NCBI GenBank assembly: GCA_037975125.1 | Contig: CM075855.1 | Span: forward strand, 79,549,945 to 79,613,944 | DNA length: 64,000 nt | Source: Latrodectus hesperus | Taxonomy: Eukaryota; Arthropoda; Arachnida; Araneae; Theridiidae | Direction: 5' to 3' | In this document: one piece after another, positions 39,322 through 50,830 of the stretch | Numbering within the stretch: position 1 is the stretch's first letter | Layout of the letters: each line of letters starts with the position of its first letter | The notes under the pieces: model-generated | The model's input: only the letters and a program-made list of their open reading frames with translations | What the model was told of the DNA's origin: nothing | The model's database searches: none | Translations under genes and position numbers: made by a program

Positions 39322-40141
39322 ATAGCTGTGATGCTGTCCACATGCATGAAGTCTTAATAGCTAGGTTGGAAAATACGTACTTCTCTTATCATAGCTGTGA
39401 TGCTGTCCACATGCATGAAGTCTTAATAGATAGGTTGGAAAATAAGTACTTCTCTTATCATAGCCGTGATGCTGTCCACATGCATGAAGTCTTAATAATT
39501 AGGTTGGAAATTACGTAGTTCTCTTATCATAGCTGTGATGTTGTCCACATGCATGAAATCTTAATAACTAGGTTGGAAATTACGTAGTTCTCTTATCATA
39601 GCCGTGATGCTGTCCACATGCATGAAGTCTTAATAACTAAGTTGAGAACGTAGTTCTCTTATCATAGCCGTGATGCTGTCCACATGCATGAAGTCTTAAT
39701 AACTAAGCTGAGAACGTAGTTCTCTTATCATAGCCGTGATGCTGTCCCCATGCATGAAGTCTTAATAACTAGACTGGAGATTACGTAGTTCTCTTATCAT
39801 AGTCGTGATGCTGTCCACATGCATGAAGTCTTAATAATAAGAGAACGTAGTTCTCTTATCATAGCCGTGATGCTGTCCACATGCATGAAGTCTTAATAAT
39901 AAGAGAACGTAGTTCTCTTATCATAGCCGTGATGCTGTCCACATACATGAAGTCTTAATAATAAGAGAACGTAGTTCTCTTATCATAGCCGTGATGCTGT
40001 CCACATGCATGAAGTCTTAATAGAGCCAGGTAGGCTATTAAGACTTCGTGTAAATTGCGTAGCTCTCTTATCATAGCTCCGATGCTATCCACACATATGA
40101 AGTCTTAATAGTTAGGTTGGGAAACACGTAGTTCTCTTATC
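39322..40141. repeat. Twelve-copy minisatellite, unit 62-69 bp
   Basis: Units begin ATAGCYGTGATGCTGTCCAC and start at 39322, 39391, 39460, 39529, 39598, 39664, 39730, 39799, 39861, 39923, 39985 and 40073. Spacing is 69 for four steps, 66 for two, 69 once, then 62 for three. The last step is 88 because of an insertion that contains TATTAAGACTTC, the reverse complement of the unit's GAAGTCTTAATA. In the 62-bp units the junction reads ATAAGAGAACGTAGTTCTCT followed by TAT, a near-perfect palindrome. Base differences such as GCCGTGATG versus GCTGTGATG are shared by neighbouring copies. Confidence 0.95.
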
Positions 40142-41935
40142 TGAAAGTCAGTGGGATCGATTACTCTAAAGAATAAATTTTATGAGGAAAATGCTTATAA
40201 ATGTTAAATGTTCCATTGGGCCCAGTGATCCACCCCTGGTGAGGCATGAATTGGAGAAAAAGGCCACTAAGTGAAGTATTGATTTTACCACTGAATCGTG
40301 GTCCGAAATTTCGATATGGGTAGCGGATTTTAGTGCTTTTGTAGGCAGATATAAGTAGTTAGAAAAATAAAAATCTTATTTAATTTCATCCCTTAGATTA
40401 AAACATTTTATATTTAAATTTATAGAATGATCAATTTAAGATTAAAATGCAGGAATTTCTTGTTATTTTAGAGTTGGTAAAATATCATAGCAAACGTAGA
40501 ATAAGTATAATTACTCCCAAATGAGGTAACTATATCTCTCATAGTCATATAATATTTATAAAATAATACTTGAATGATAAGAATTTTTTATTCACTTTCA
40601 AAAATGCTTCATTTATTTTGAAAAGTCTTAGACAGGTTTCTAAGATAAAATTTAAATGTTTTAATTTTATTTCAAAGAAACCACCAGAAAATTCCGCGTT
40701 TTCTGGTGATTCCGTTTCATGTTGTCATCAATAGGTCATTCTAAATGACATTACAAAATAAAATAAAAATAAATGTTACAAAGAGAGGGCAAAAAACTCT
40801 ATCCTGATGATACTAGATTTATGAGTCTCGTGCATTAAATCAATGGAACGTTACTAACAGAAATTTTGAATATTGATGCAAAATATTAATTTTGTAAATT
40901 AATACTACACAATGAATAAATATTGATGTTTGATTAGGATGTCTGAGAGTTAATTTTTAGATATATTATAATTATAAGTATATTACATATTATTTAATAT
41001 TAATATATTACAAGAATTATAAATGAAAGTCATATTAAATATCTCTTTTGTGATTCGAACAGAGATCTTGTGTAAGAGAAAACTAACAATAATTGTTGCA
41101 TGGTGTAAGTATAGTAAAGACAGCTTTAATTATTTCGTTTTTTTAATTTTCAAACGTATAACAATTGCTCTGTCATAATTGATTTTAAAGTTAGTATTAC
41201 TCTTATAGCAGATTATTGTTATTTATTGCATCGATGTAGTCAATTTTACTATGTGTTATATGTATGATAAATTCACCGCAAAGATTTTGCTTTGCATATG
41301 TTTTGTATAAAAATGTATAAAGATTTTGGGGAAGCTTACACTTTAGGGTATCTCTTTCAATTTCTCTCCAATTTGGCGTCATATTGTTAGAGATGTTGGT
41401 TTATTTCTGGCAATTGTTTTCAACGCCGTCTTGTTTCTTCAATCATGCACGGTAACATGCTTGACGGAAAATAAATCACACATTTTTTTTCCAAGGTGCA
41501 CTCTAAAGTATATTTTCTCTATATTTTATTTCACCTATATTTTGTTGCTATGCTTTGCTCATTTGTATTTGTGCATTTAAATTGTCGAGAAATTGAACAA
41601 TATTTGTGGAATGATCTAACATACGTCCTGTGACATAATTTAAGATGATAAATATTGGTTTTGATTCAAGAGTGACGATATCAATACCTTTCATAATTTA
41701 TACAGCACTGCAGTTAGTGGATATTTACTCTTACAAATTAAACTAACACAGAATCTGTATTTTTTTGGGAAAATCAGGATTGGACAGTATATTTTCAAAT
41801 CAAGAAAATAGGATCTTTACTCTCCGGATAATTATGATTTCTTACTATATTTTTACCAATGAAAGGGTGGAAGCTGATTTGTTGCTTTGTTTTAATTTTT
41901 TGTTCATGAGGGACTTATTGGATCGGTATCAAGCA
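40142..41935. other. Non-coding stretch
   Basis: About 1.8 kb with no recognisable gene. A mildly GC-richer patch at 40200-40330 shows no motif. Confidence 0.45.
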
Positions 41936-42062
41936 GGATAAGGGGGATTTTGAATGACCATCAAATTTAAGATAGATCCCAATCAGCTACAAATATTAAG
42001 ATCCAAAGTGGGAATCAAACTCAAGATCTATCGACAGAAAGTCCCGAGCAGTGTTACGAATA
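41936..42062 (-). mobile_element. Possible SINE fragment
   Basis: On the minus strand GAGTTTGATTCCCACTTTGG, with a B-box-like core, follows CTCGGGACTTTCTGTCGATA, which sits where an A box would be. The remainder is short and diverged. Confidence 0.35.
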
Positions 42063-43544
42063 AGTATAGAAAGCATTTTCATTTATACTAGCTATTGTTT
42101 TCTGAATTTACGTTTTAGTCATTTGTAAAATTAAAGTGGAAATTCGTAAACATTGAATATAGCTTTAAGGGACTTTTTCCCTTTCTGAAAATAATATAGT
42201 CTTTCTGCAAATAATAATCCGATAAAATAGATAAAAGTGTTGCAAAAAATGAAATATCATCAATTTATCCTAAAATACTGGAAATGATAGAAAAAAACTT
42301 GACTAGAAATTTCTCTTCGGGGGAAAGATGCAATTGTTATTAAACTGTTAGGGATTTTGAAACTCTTTGACTTGGACCAATTTACACTTGAGAACTCTTC
42401 TGAAATGAAAATCTTGTGAACTGGAATCCCTCCTCTTTCCAACAATGCCTCGCAAATCCTTTATTTACTTAAAAGATCTCATACAAAGGTAAATCTTTTG
42501 GCGATATATTCTGAATGAATCAACAGGTTATTGTGTATTTCAGTTTTATGCTCTTGCCAATTTGTCATTGACAAGCTCTTTGAATAATTATTTGTATTGA
42601 AGTATTATTCAACTGAATTCTATATGTGCTATAAACTAAAGCAAATGATTTATACAATTGTGAATTGTAGGTAATTGTTTATTCTATTAAAATGAGGATA
42701 ATTTTCGAACAATAGCGAAGATATCCTTATATATGATGGGAAAAAATGATAGTTTTAGATAATTCTATTCTATATTAAATCAACTGTTCCTCTTCATGCA
42801 CAATTTACAGAATTTTTTTATAAACTTTTAATTTTTTTTTACGGTTATCTTCAAGTTCACTTCCAAACTTTTTTATTAAATACAACTGTATTTTAAAAAG
42901 CTTGTGATAGACTCAAGACCATTCCTCACCGTGGTTGATTGTTGAGAAAAAACATCAATTTTTAAAATAAAAAGTAGCTGCTTTTATTCTTGGTCCTGGC
43001 CTAATTACCCTTTGTGATCAAAAAATATATAATTGAGTGAAAAACAAATTAATTATATTTGATTTAGCCCAAGACAGTCGTGCCGAGAGGGCTTATGGAA
43101 GTTATAAGTTTTGTTGTAACACCGCTGGAGAGGTGTGAACAAAGAGAGACATCTCGGATGTAAACCTCGTTACTTAACCATACTTTAAAAATATGAATAG
43201 ATTGGCTGTTTGAGTTGCCACGTTCGGTAGAAATAAGCAGCCAGATCTACCTTAAAAATCTTCAATTATCTAACTTAATTCAATCTAGGTTGTGTTTTAA
43301 ACATTTGGGCACTTGCATTTTTCTTTGCAATGTTGAAATGTTGGTGATATGGAAGACATATTTCTTAATACGTATCCAGAAATGAATCCATATATTTTTG
43401 AATCACTGTTAAATGACGGGGTAAGCATCTGAGCTGGCATCCTTATTCCTGTAATTTTATAGTACTTTAATTAGGATATATTTGACCGCGACAAACTGAT
43501 GTCCTTCTAATAATAGCGACTTTTGCCTAAATAAGACTGTTTTT
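42063..43544. other. Non-coding stretch
   Basis: About 1.5 kb. The block at 43070-43260 is GC-richer and might be a decayed repeat, but shows no motif. The minus-strand frame at 42260-42445 has no recognisable similarity. Confidence 0.4.
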
Positions 43545-43680
43545 AGTTCATAAGAGACACCCCTGAACCAATTTGATAGTCGAATAGTTAGTACTATGGA
43601 CTCCACTCTATTGTCGTGAGTTTGATTCATACTGCAGGCTAGTATATTTGTAGGTGATTCAGAATTCACAGTAAAGAATT
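43545..43680 (+). mobile_element. Possible SINE head
   Basis: GATAGTCGAATAGTTAGTAC resembles an A-box region and GTGAGTTTGATTCATACTGC about 40 bases later a B box. A short body follows before AT-rich DNA resumes. Confidence 0.35.
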
Positions 43681-43929
43681 CACATCAAATCTTTCAATGA
43701 CAAACTAGATTTAAGCCAACTGAATTACTACACAGACACATAGTATAATTACAGATTAAGTTTTTATTGCATTTATAACTTCAACTTAAATAGAAAAACT
43801 CGAATTTTAATTATAAAAAAGAATTTTGATTTAAATTTGGTGAGAGTAAATCTTACGGACAGTTGCTTCTCTCAAAAACTTTTTTTTAATAAAATAATTC
43901 CTCGAAGTTTGAGTCATTTCAGATATTAC

Positions 43930-44280
43930 TTCTGCGTACTTTAGAGAGCTCCAGTGGTTCGGTAGCTTCAAATTAAGATCTGCGAAGCGAAGTATCGTTT
44001 GCCACGGGCAGTGATTGGAAGGGTGACCACTTTCTCCCTCACTGAATTCCTGGAGCTCAGTGATTCGGGGACGTGTCCACGTTAATCTGTGACACCCAAA
44101 GTCTTTCCGTTAGTGTGGTGTGGATGTGGAGAGGAGGGTGCCGGAGCTCTGGTGTCATTTCCCCACTTGCCCACGGTTTAAAATTACGAGGCACTAGGTG
44201 ATGATATGCGAGTATTTCATATTCATTAACCTTTGGATACAATTCGGGACTCGCTTACTTCGCTATATATGCATACTTTA
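43930..44280 (+). repeat. Dispersed repeat F, copy 2
   Basis: The part from 44070 matches 31003-31200 in the order of words (GTGTCCACGTTAATCTGTG, GGTTTAAAATTACGAGG, GTGATGATATGCGAGTAT, ATTCATTAACCTT). The 5' part here (GAGCTCCAGTGGTTCGGTAG and CCTGGAGCTCAGTGATTCGG) is absent from the first copy, so the family is probably longer than the shared piece. It ends about 25 bp before the Tc1-like element. Confidence 0.6.
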
Positions 44281-44305
44281 GAGAAATTCGATGATCATGA
44301 TTATA

Positions 44306-45901
44306 CAGTGATACACGAAAGTCAGCATGCGCTTGCAAATTTTCCCATTCTTTGAAATAAAATGCGTTAGTGTGGTAGAAATAAATTTCTTTTTCTCATT
44401 TGTACAGTTACCAGTATGCATTTGAATCATTATGTGTCTAATAGACATTAAACATTTTAAGATTATCATAATCATTTTCGGATTAAGTTAAAAATATGCG
44501 TTTCTCAAACTCACAAAAGTGAGCATACTGTTGGATTTAAATAGATTTTTGCAGGTATTTGGCCAGTTTTTTACTGTCTTAACGTATTTTTAAGAATTGT
44601 ACCTTGTTTTATATAAGCATTAGAGGACATTTTTGAAATTTATTTCATTAATTTTAAAATGGCAACTAAAAGAACTGAAACATTAGAAATCAGAGAACTG
44701 GTTATTCAATTGAAAAATGATACAAAATCACTCATCAAATAAGTCAAATTATAGGTAAAAGTAGAGCTACAGTGCAAGGAATAATAAGGAAATATAATTT
44801 GACAAAACTGCGGAAAACTTGCCTCGTACTATTAGACCACCGGTAGAGATAAAAGAGAAATCATTCAAACAATTCGTAATAATCCGAAAACTACTGCAGT
44901 AGACATAGCCAAACATCTTGAAAAGGTTAAAGAAACTGATATAAATCCAGAATGTGTTAGAAGAGCCTTGAGTGAAGAAGGATACGATAGCTGAATTTCG
45001 CGTAAAAAAACCAATCAATAGAGACAAAAGATTAGCATTTGCGCATCTTCATGAAAACGATAATTTCGATTGTTGGAGTAAAGTTATTTTTACAGACGAA
45101 TCTAAATTTAGCATTTTAGGCTGGGATGATCAACAAAAAGTTTGGCGAAAACCAGGAACAGAGTTGGAATTGAAGAATCTGATTCCTTCAGTAAAACATG
45201 GAGGAGGTTCAGTGATGGCTTGGAGCTGTTTTCCAGCTTCAGGTGTTGGCAATTTAGTCTTTATAGAAACCACTATGGATCGTTTTATCTATTTGAATAT
45301 ATTGATAAACAATTTGAAGCAATCAGTGAGAAAATTAGGCATGGGAAATGACTGGATATTCCAACAAGATCAGGATCCAAAGCACACACAGCTGGTGGTG
45401 TCAAGGAATGGCTGTTGCACAACACTCCAAGACTACTGCACGCCCCTCCTCAAAGCCCTGACCTTAATCCTATCGAAGATTTATGGGAAGAACTGAACAG
45501 GAGTATCAGAAAAAGGCAAATTAAAAGCAAAGGCGATCTTAAAAAGGCATTGCTTAAAGAATGGCTAAAAATCCCCCTCACTGTAACCAAAGGACTGGTC
45601 TATTCAATGTCTAATTGTATGAGAACTGTTTTAAATTCAGAAGGTGGACCCACTAAATATTAAAATATGAAAATTTCAAACGTAGACTTTCTTGTATGTT
45701 CACTTGCGTGACTTGCGAAATGACTGATCCTCCAATATTTTATATTATTTTGTGTCTAATTATAAAAAACTGCTGTTTTTGCTCATCAATTTTTTGTTTC
45801 TAATCAATTTAAGCTAAAATGAATTCAATTCTTATGTATATATTTGAAAAAAAAGTTTCTGCAAATTTTGAAAGGTGTATGCTGACTTTCGTGTATCACT
45901 G
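44306..45901 (+). mobile_element. Tc1-like transposon, both ends present
   Basis: A 1596-bp element flanked by TA (44304-44305 and 45902-45903). The ends start CAGTGATACACGAAAGTCAG on the left and, mirrored, on the right (TGACTTTCGTGTATCACTG at about 45884-45901). Similarity between the ends fades after about 25 bases. Inside is a plus-strand DD34E transposase with several frame breaks. Size, target and layout are typical of full-length Tc1-family elements of about 1.6 kb. The ends appear functional; the gene does not. Confidence 0.92.
44659..45663 (+). pseudogene. Tc1-like transposase (DD34E), frameshifted
   Basis: The reading starts at ATG 44659 (MATKRTETLEIRELVIQL), the N-terminal paired-like helix-turn-helix region, but meets a stop within 40 codons. 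It continues in other frames (DIAKHLEKV and CVRRALSEEGYD, second DNA-binding helix cluster, about 44900-44990). From 44990 a long frame holds VIFTDESKF with the first catalytic aspartate, a GGGSVMAWSCF segment, and IFQQDQDPKHT with the second. Near 45400 the frame shifts again, and SPDLNPIEDLWEELN carries the third catalytic residue, glutamate, at about 45475. The last two acidic residues are 107 nt apart. That fits the 34-residue spacing plus a two-base indel. The stop is at 45661-45663. At least three indels or stops make it inactive, although all three catalytic residues are still encoded. Confidence 0.88.
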
Positions 45902-46081
45902 TATACCTGGGATTGGAATTTCGAAGAATAAATTTCTGTTATTTTATTTCATGCAATTATTTCATGCAATTTGGTTAACTCTCAAATAATTTCTCGAAAT
46001 AAGATTATTTTCTAACTAAGCAATTCTGTTTACAAAACTTCTTTTGTAGGGGTTAGACTTCATTTGTTAAATTGTCCTTTT

Positions 46082-46250
46082 GGCACGCCATGGCATAGTA
46101 GTCTTTCGTGCTTGAAATCTTAGGTTTGATTCCGTTCACTGTTGAGTAACGAACAATGGATACATCACTTCTGTCCTTTACAAAAACATTTGTTAACATG
46201 GATAGCTTTAGAGTTTCCTGGGTTTCCTCCTTTTCAATACTTCCATATGG
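46082..46250 (+). mobile_element. Possible tRNA-derived SINE
   Basis: CACGCCATGGCATAGTAGTC at the A-box position is followed by CTTAGGTTTGATTCCGTTC, a near-consensus B box. A short body continues to about 46250. It does not match families A-D clearly. Confidence 0.45.
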
Positions 46251-47340
46251 ACTTTTTTTGTGAAAAATGCTTTTGGAAAGTTAAATACTGTAAATGGTAA
46301 GCTTTACAAAATTATAATCAATAAGCTAAACGCTTTGAAATATCAAATATATTTTATTTCATTGAACTTGAAATCTTATCAAAACTTTGAGAACAAAGTT
46401 TTTAAAATCTGTTTTTCGATACTTTTATGAAGAAGTCAATCAAAAATGTGAATATTTGACTTAATAATTGAAAATTTTAAGACATGGAAGATTAACATTA
46501 GTTTTTGCAATAATAATTTAAAATGTATAAATATTAATCAATTTTAAATAATATATAGTATCAGCAAAATTCTATGAAATTATTGAATTATTTTAATAAA
46601 TTCGTTTTTAATTTATGGAGCAATTGCTCTTAAAGTCAGACGTAATAACTGATATAAATATTTATTTTACATATAATTTAAATATATTCTCCTTTTATTT
46701 CATCTTAGGGTAAAATTGCTATTAGAACGTTTTTTTCTTTTTTATTAAATTAAAGTTTAACATTTACTGTAAATTTAGTAAAATTTAAAATCATTCATGT
46801 ATAATAAAATTACTAATTTTCATTTTGGAAAAGGAATTATAGCATCAAAACTTCATTATCCTATGTAATCTTTCCAAAGGAAATAAATAAATATCAATTT
46901 TATATTTCAAGTTTTTGTCAAATAAAACTTTTGGTTTTCAGTGTTTTACATATAAGCTCATTAAAACATAAATACAACTAGATTTCATTTTCAATATAGT
47001 TACATTAATTTTAATGTAGTTACATTGTAGACGAAAAAAGGTTGGTAAAATATTGTCATATTTAAGCAAATTATTATAACTTTAAATTTATCATTTTAAT
47101 TTTTGAAAATTCAGCAAAAATTAAAAGAATTAATAAATAAATAAAATATTGCTATTAAATTTTTATTTCTAGAATTTTAACTTATCAAAAAAAAAACATG
47201 ATACATTGATTACATTATTGCAAAATATTACATGCATAATTAATCATGCATCACAAAAGAGTCTTATATAAGTCATAAAAAATGCAAAAATATAAGTACA
47301 ATTTTTTTGTATATTTAGCGTTTTTACGTAAAATATATTA
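46251..47340. other. AT-rich non-coding stretch
   Basis: About 1.1 kb without a recognisable feature. Confidence 0.5.
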
Positions 47341-47914
47341 CAAAACCAGAACAAAAGTAATCTGTTTTTTTGCGGAAGTGTCCACGCAAACCAGTCACTT
47401 TTCCAACAATTGAAAAATAAAACTTGCAATAGAAAAAAAAAATATGTAAGTACATCATCCACACACGCGTGACACTGTCAACACGAAAAATACTCGCCAA
47501 GATTGGCGTCGAAAATTTGGATTCTTTTATCGGCAACCCTTCTCCCCTGGAAGGCTCCATGTGCTTTTAGAGCAAAATAGGATTGTGTGCTTCAAGTGCC
47601 TTCAGTCTAAACTCGAAGAGCGCTGGGTAAGCAGCACTAAGGCGCCTTTTCTCTTTAGAGTAGTTTTCGCAGCTCCAATTCGAAAACTCGTGGGTTTCCT
47701 TTTTTTTTTTAAATTCACGTTTCTGTGCTTCGAATTTTGAGAAAAACTGTTTTTACAGTGTAATCTGTCCGATTCCAATTTTATTGAAACTCCTCTTTGG
47801 AGTTTCTCCACATTTTTATTGGTAGTTGAAGAGTGTATTCTCAAAATTTGCTAAACAGTTTTTTGGAAAAATAAATCTCGAGAGTGTTTATCAGTGTTCT
47901 CTTAGCATCCAGAC
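47341..47914 (+). promoter_or_regulatory. Candidate promoter and 5' UTR region
   Basis: About 570 bp that is clearly less AT-rich than the flanks, with many CpG dinucleotides (47370-47530 and 47600-47700) and no repeat signature. It ends at the candidate first exon. TCAGTG at 47891-47896 fits the arthropod initiator consensus and would give a 5' UTR of only about 20 bases; a start further upstream is equally possible. The open frames on the minus strand here have no motif. Confidence 0.3.
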
Positions 47915-47960
47915 ATGTTTCGGATTATATTGGAGACTTTGCTGATTTTAGCGTGGGGTG
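47915..47960 (+). CDS. Candidate first coding exon with signal peptide
   Basis: ATG at 47915 opens 15 codons plus one base, reading MFRIILETLLILAWG. That is a short basic start followed by a hydrophobic core, as in a secretory signal peptide, though a glutamate sits inside the core. The exon ends at G|GTAAGT (donor at 47961-47966), a perfect 5' splice site, leaving phase 1. Phase-1 introns directly after the signal peptide are common in genes for secreted or cell-surface proteins with modular domains. The rest of the gene would lie beyond the window, because I see no matching acceptor and exon up to 64000. Against it: the frame is short and such a combination can arise by chance. The product is unknown. 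Confidence 0.38.
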
Positions 47961-47966
47961 GTAAGT

Positions 47967-49539
47967 GTCATTTTCTTTTTAATAAACATCGAAAATATTT
48001 ATTACATTCTTATTAAATTTTTATTTGATAAACTGAAATTTGTAAACAAATTTCTTCTTAGTTTCGTAAATAAAACTGTTATTTGATTATTAATTACATT
48101 AACAAAAATAAGATAAGAAATTAAATTTTATAATAGTGATTTTTTTTAAATCATTTTTTTAAAAATCTGTTTTTGTAAGTTATTTAAAATAGTTATTTAT
48201 TAAGCTATTTATTACAAAACATTTTTATTGAAATATACATATATTCAGAAAGTGTTACTGAAGTTTTTTGAATATTTATTGAAAATACTTTTAAGAAAAA
48301 TGATTTATTAACTAAATTCCATACACAAAATCAAGTAAATTGACAAAAATGTCATTGTTAAAGTACCTCCAAAATCGAATAGTTTTGTTGTTTCAGATTT
48401 ATAATCTTGAATGTGTTTATTAAGCATTAAATGGATATATATGAAAATTTTAATTGCTGTAGAGTAATCACGGAAATTGTTAGTTCATTAGGACTGTTGA
48501 ATAAAAAATTAACTTCGTCGTGTTTAGTGGCTGAGATATGAATTAAATTTTATTTCCGAGCATTTTTAGAATGTCATTAAAATTGGTTCTACAAAATATT
48601 TTATTGGAAGTAATCTGATAAAAAAATTAATGTTAAATGTTGCAGATTGTATGTTGCTAAATTCAATCAACTAGAACTGACTTATATATGCATGTGAAAT
48701 TGGATATCAATTTTAAAATGAATATTAAATGAAATTGTGCTGTTTCATGAATAATTAAATTTTATGAAAGTGTAAGGAAGCATTTCTTCTTTATGAATTT
48801 CCTTAACTTATAACAGTTAAAGATAAAACATATTTATTAAAATGTATTGAGCTCCAAATGTATGTGCTGAAATTGAATCTTAAATTTGCATTTTACACTT
48901 AACTATGAAATTGCTGTGAAAGTGAGCATTTCAACAAACTATAATGATTATTAAAGTGAACAAAATAATATATTAAAATCATTTCAATATTTGCAAAAGG
49001 ATTACACAGATATATATATATATAATTATGTTTTACGATATAGGATTAATGGATTTTTATTTCACAATTCAAGCTTGAAGTGGAAGATATCAAAATACTT
49101 TTTAATGATAATTTACAAATTTCTATGAATTATTCAAAGGATACTTAAATTTTTAAATGCTTACAGTTAACCAAAACCATAATGCAGGTTTATGAACGCT
49201 ATTCAATGATAGTCATTGAAGCCTTTATGTATTAACGTCATTCCTACTGTATTAAAAAAGAAATAATTAATTTGAAATTGAAGTCTCGTTATTTTTCAAA
49301 AACTTGTTGTCGATTTCATAATTATTTGAATAAATTTTGAATTAATCTAGAGTAGCATATGTTGCAACTTACGGGAATAATCTTGAAACTACCTAAATGA
49401 GCATTGTCAAATATAAACTTTAATGAAATGGCTGTAGCTAATGAATGCATATTTAGCTTTATCGTCTTAAAAATTTAATGTGTTAATTTTTTAGATGTTA
49501 AAAATAGATTTTCGTATAGGAATTCACAATGGGCTATAC
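47967..49539. other. AT-rich stretch, putative intron
   Basis: About 1.6 kb of AT-rich sequence with no coding signal. If the exon at 47915-47960 is real, this is the start of its first intron. Confidence 0.4.
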
Positions 49540-49722
49540 CAAATTAATAATTAAATGGTTAAAGCTCTGTTTTCGATTCAACAGTTCGTGGGTTCGACAC
49601 CCATCCTAGGTGTGGATGCTTGCCATGCTTTGGAATTCAATTTAAACTGTAAATTCTTCTCAAATGAACCTTGCATACAAAAAATGACCTCACACAAATG
49701 TTCAATCTAAATCACAGTGAAG
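49540..49722 (+). mobile_element. tRNA-derived SINE, family A, diverged copy
   Basis: TTAAATGGTTAAAGCTCTG and CAACAGTTCGTGGGTTCGAC correspond to the A- and B-box parts of family A. The body GTGGATGCTTG, GGAATTCAATTTAAACTGTA and CATACAAAAAATGACC follows the order of the full copy at 60005-60188. Many substitutions show that it is old. Confidence 0.75.
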
Positions 49723-50579
49723 TGGAAATTATAGATAAACTATTCTGTCAAAATAATACAAAATTAAAACTTTGTTATAATCTGTACCAGATTGAATTTT
49801 AATTCAAAATCATAGAATATTTCGTATTGCACTTTATATTAAGCAATGGTTCTTAAATGATGCAAATATTATTTTATTCCTTCAATAAATGTTAAAAATA
49901 TTTTGAGAATTTGAGTTTGAAATTTTACTTTGAAAGCAATTCTTGTTTTTTCTTATTTAATTTCGTATAGTTTCTTATTCATTATAATTCTTCGTAATGT
50001 ACTTAAGCTTAAAGAGATTCTTACACTTTTAAGATATTTTGCGCAGATAAACTCACAAGCGAAATTCATTTCAGAAATCTTTTTCTATAGATTTTGCAGA
50101 ATCTTTTAAATCGCTAGTTTGAAACAAGCAAATCTCTATTCTACAATATCTTAGCTATCAGAGCATTGTAAGGCATTTCCTTTAACTGATGGCAACGATT
50201 CAGAATATTTTGATTTTCAACAGTAAGAATGATAAATCGATTCTAAGAAAGGAAGCCTTTATCTTAAGCATTAAGTATTGTTTATGCTCTAAAATACCAT
50301 GCAAATGTTTCATTTATAGAAAACAATTCGTAGTAGCTGCTCTTACAGAAACCGTTTGAGAGTTTGAATTCTTTAGAACAAGTGTTGGGCATTAGCATTA
50401 ATCAATTGACAGTAAACTGCTGTGTATGCGTAATATTTTTACCAGGGAACATAAAAATTTTTACCTGTAATGAAAAACAAAATGCTTTACTTTAGTTTAA
50501 ATAACGAATCCTTTAGTGCGATTTCTTGACAAGTATTTACAAGAAATATCAACATCAATAAAGTTTTGTGGTTCAGTTA
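49723..50579. other. AT-rich stretch, putative intron
   Basis: About 860 bp without a recognisable feature. Confidence 0.45.
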
Positions 50580-50830
50580 TTACATCCCCTCTAAAATTAT
50601 CGATATGAATTATTTGTTTCCAATGCAAATGCTGTTTTGTTGCCAAGGCGATGAAACAAAATATTCCACTCGGAAAAAGGAAAAATTGGCATTGAATTTG
50701 TACATAATAATCGATTAATTACCCGAGAAAGGACACTGGAGGAAGATTAAGTCCTGTTTTGTCGAGATGGAAAGTTAGACAAGTAATTATTGGAAACCAA
50801 TATTATAACGCGGATTGCCGAGAAGATTTT
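50580..50830. promoter_or_regulatory. Candidate intronic enhancer-like island
   Basis: Less AT-rich than the flanks and not a repeat or open frame. It packs several homeodomain-type words: AATCGATTAATTACC at about 50709 and AAGTAATTATTGG at about 50780. ATCGAT sits near 50600 and a CCAATGCAAATG octamer-like site near 50620. The clustering is suggestive only. Confidence 0.25.

Noticed and set aside
39322..40141. CRISPR-like array
   Set aside because: Units are nearly identical along their whole length without unique spacers. This is a eukaryotic minisatellite.
47602..47844. 80-codon minus-strand frame as a gene
   Set aside because: Low-complexity lysine/serine composition and no motif. It overlaps the candidate promoter region of the plus-strand exon.
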